Shown here piece by piece: positions 62,971 to 64,000 of a stretch of DNA of 64,000 bases (the first letter of the stretch is position 1; every line of letters starts with the position of its first letter). Made by a program: the position numbers and the translations under genes. The stretch lies in the NCBI GenBank assembly GCA_016758965.1, contig JAEPRB010000010.1:62001-126000 (forward strand), read 5' to 3'. The DNA is from Circinella minor. Lineage: Eukaryota > Mucoromycota > Mucoromycetes > Mucorales > Lichtheimiaceae. The notes under the pieces were generated by a model. It saw nothing but the letters and a program-made list of their open reading frames with translations. It was not told the origin of the DNA and did no database searches.

Positions 62971-63745
62971 AAGTGAATTATCTTTTTTAACTCAATAAAT
63001 GCAGGATTTTGTATTTTCTTTGTTTATTACATTACACAAAACCAAACAAACACACAAACACATATACACAAATTAATATTTTATTGGTTCATTTATTATT
63101 GAGGGGAGAGAGAGAGAGAGAGAGAGAGAGGAAGAGAACGTGTACGTGGAGTTAAAGAAGGTTGGGGTATACAAACATTTATATTTTCTTGGATTATGCA
63201 TATTTGTTATCAAAATAAGAATCGTATTGTTTGTAATGCACCTCCTTTTTAAGAAAAAAAGTAACAATTAATTCATTAATAAACTAAAACAATAAAACTT
63301 GTTATTTTTTATTATTCTTTCCTAATTTATTTTAAACGAATAATTATAATATCTGTATGAAAACATCATAATAATAAACTTTCTTAGCATGCCATGAAGT
63401 ATAGTGTATATATATACTCACAAAGTTAAGAAATGGAATACGTAGCTACATTAAATTAATTATAATAGCTTATTCTTGAAGAAAAGATTAGCTGATATAT
63501 TCATGCAATGTACTCTGTTTGTCATGTCGCTCTTTTAAAAACTACACATTTTTGATTGTACACCTTTTTGTGTTTCCCGAACTATGATTTTTTTTAAACA
63601 CTTTTATATTCTCTCCTGCACATAATCATGTCCAACCCCCATTGGTGATTTTGGCGCTATTGAAATTGCAGAAAACATATATAGGTTTTTAAATTCATGG
63701 AACTCCCAGTACCAGTTTTCAAGGGTATCCAAGTCTATTTATATT
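62971..63745. other. intergenic, 0.77 kb
   Basis: TM9SF 3' region with a GA microsatellite (63106-63130), then AT-rich sequence. Nothing else recognised. Confidence 0.6.
63106..63130. repeat. GA microsatellite
   Basis: About 12 AG units downstream of the TM9SF stop. Confidence 0.9.
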
Positions 63746-64000
63746 ATGGCTGCAAATCACATCACAGATATTCCCTTTACTGTTGAACCTGAAGATTTAG
63801 AAAACAATTGCGCGTTACCACAGAATACTGCACGTTGTGTATCATTGCCGTATCGACTTATCAGCACCCCACGTGCTATCCGAGAATTTCCAAGTTTTTA
63901 TTTGTGAACAAGGTTTATATTTTGAACTCTACGTTACTTTCTAAAAATTGCGTCAAAGTACTTTTACAAGAACTCAACAAAGAAGATCAAAGAGAGTTAC
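63746..64000 (+). other. possible start of an unassigned gene at the window edge
   Basis: From ATG 63746 a frame of 53 codons (starting MAANHITDIPFTVEPEDLEN) ends at TGA 63905-63907. A second frame continues to the window end (VYILNSTLLSKNCVKVLLQE). Composition is protein-like in both. They could be two exons joined across a short intron or a frame-shifted gene continuing past the edge. No family recognised. Confidence 0.3.

Overview
This is an AT-rich (clearly below 40% GC by eye) nuclear eukaryotic window, most likely from an early-diverging filamentous fungus of the Mucoromycota. The basis is short GT-AG introns (mostly 50-130 nt, some protein-coding exons only 18-20 nt long), gene content that is plainly fungal (Swc4/DMAP1, Met10-type sulfite reductase, three Old Yellow Enzymes, Zwf1) alongside genes more usual in animals or early fungi (BCAS3-like WD40 protein, a sphingomyelin-synthase-like PAP2 protein), Asn/Gln/His/Thr homopolymers in proteins, and many poly-A/T tracts and GT/GA microsatellites. 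The species cannot be named from the sequence alone.

Layout. 1-383 (+): 3' end of a Rab6/Ypt6 GTPase. 865-2414 (-): nucleolar FKBP-type prolyl isomerase. 3820-5206 (+): Old Yellow Enzyme 1. 7442-9764 (+): mitochondrial methylmalonate-semialdehyde dehydrogenase. 12320-12937 (+): Gln/His/Asn-rich single-pass membrane protein. 13531-17464 (-): BCAS3-like protein, 7 exons. 20747-24040 (+): sulfite reductase flavoprotein, one long exon. 24454-26323 (+): F-box/LRR-like protein. 26.3-29.1 kb: gene-poor, with a 98-bp direct repeat and broken coding fragments. 29144-30506 and 31915-33343 (+): Old Yellow Enzymes 2 and 3. 33721-34519 (+): small fungal protein of unknown function. 35019-36211 (+): shortened sphingomyelin-synthase-like gene. 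38368-39879 (+): TLDc protein. 41670-43916 (+): glucose-6-phosphate dehydrogenase. 45561-47241 (-): low-complexity/coiled-coil protein. 47442-49646 (-): Swc4/DMAP1. 50587-52661 (+): short-chain dehydrogenase with 10 exons. 53954-54784 (+): MPDU1-like PQ-loop protein. 55768-56812 (+): hotdog thioesterase. 57725-59538 (+): membrane GT2 glycosyltransferase. 60202-62970 (+): TM9SF/EMP70 protein. 63746 onward: an unassigned short open frame at the right edge.

How the genes relate. These are mostly independent housekeeping genes, not an operon-like or biosynthetic cluster. A loose redox theme is visible: one NADPH producer (G6PD) and several flavoenzyme consumers (three OYEs, sulfite reductase), which may be coincidence. 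The most distinctive local structure is the dispersed OYE family. All three promoters carry the core GAATAATCC, with a 15-base identical element (TTTGCTGAATAATCC, inverted between them) in OYE2 and OYE3. OYE3 has lost the Tyr next to the catalytic His/Asn pair (Phe instead), has a Gly-to-Asp change in a cofactor-loop motif, and carries an extra intron exactly at the changed residue.

All exon models were built by hand from splice signals and reading-phase arithmetic. Those whose exon lengths sum to a multiple of three with canonical GT-AG junctions are given high confidence. I could not find any tRNA, rRNA or CRISPR array, and no intact transposon.
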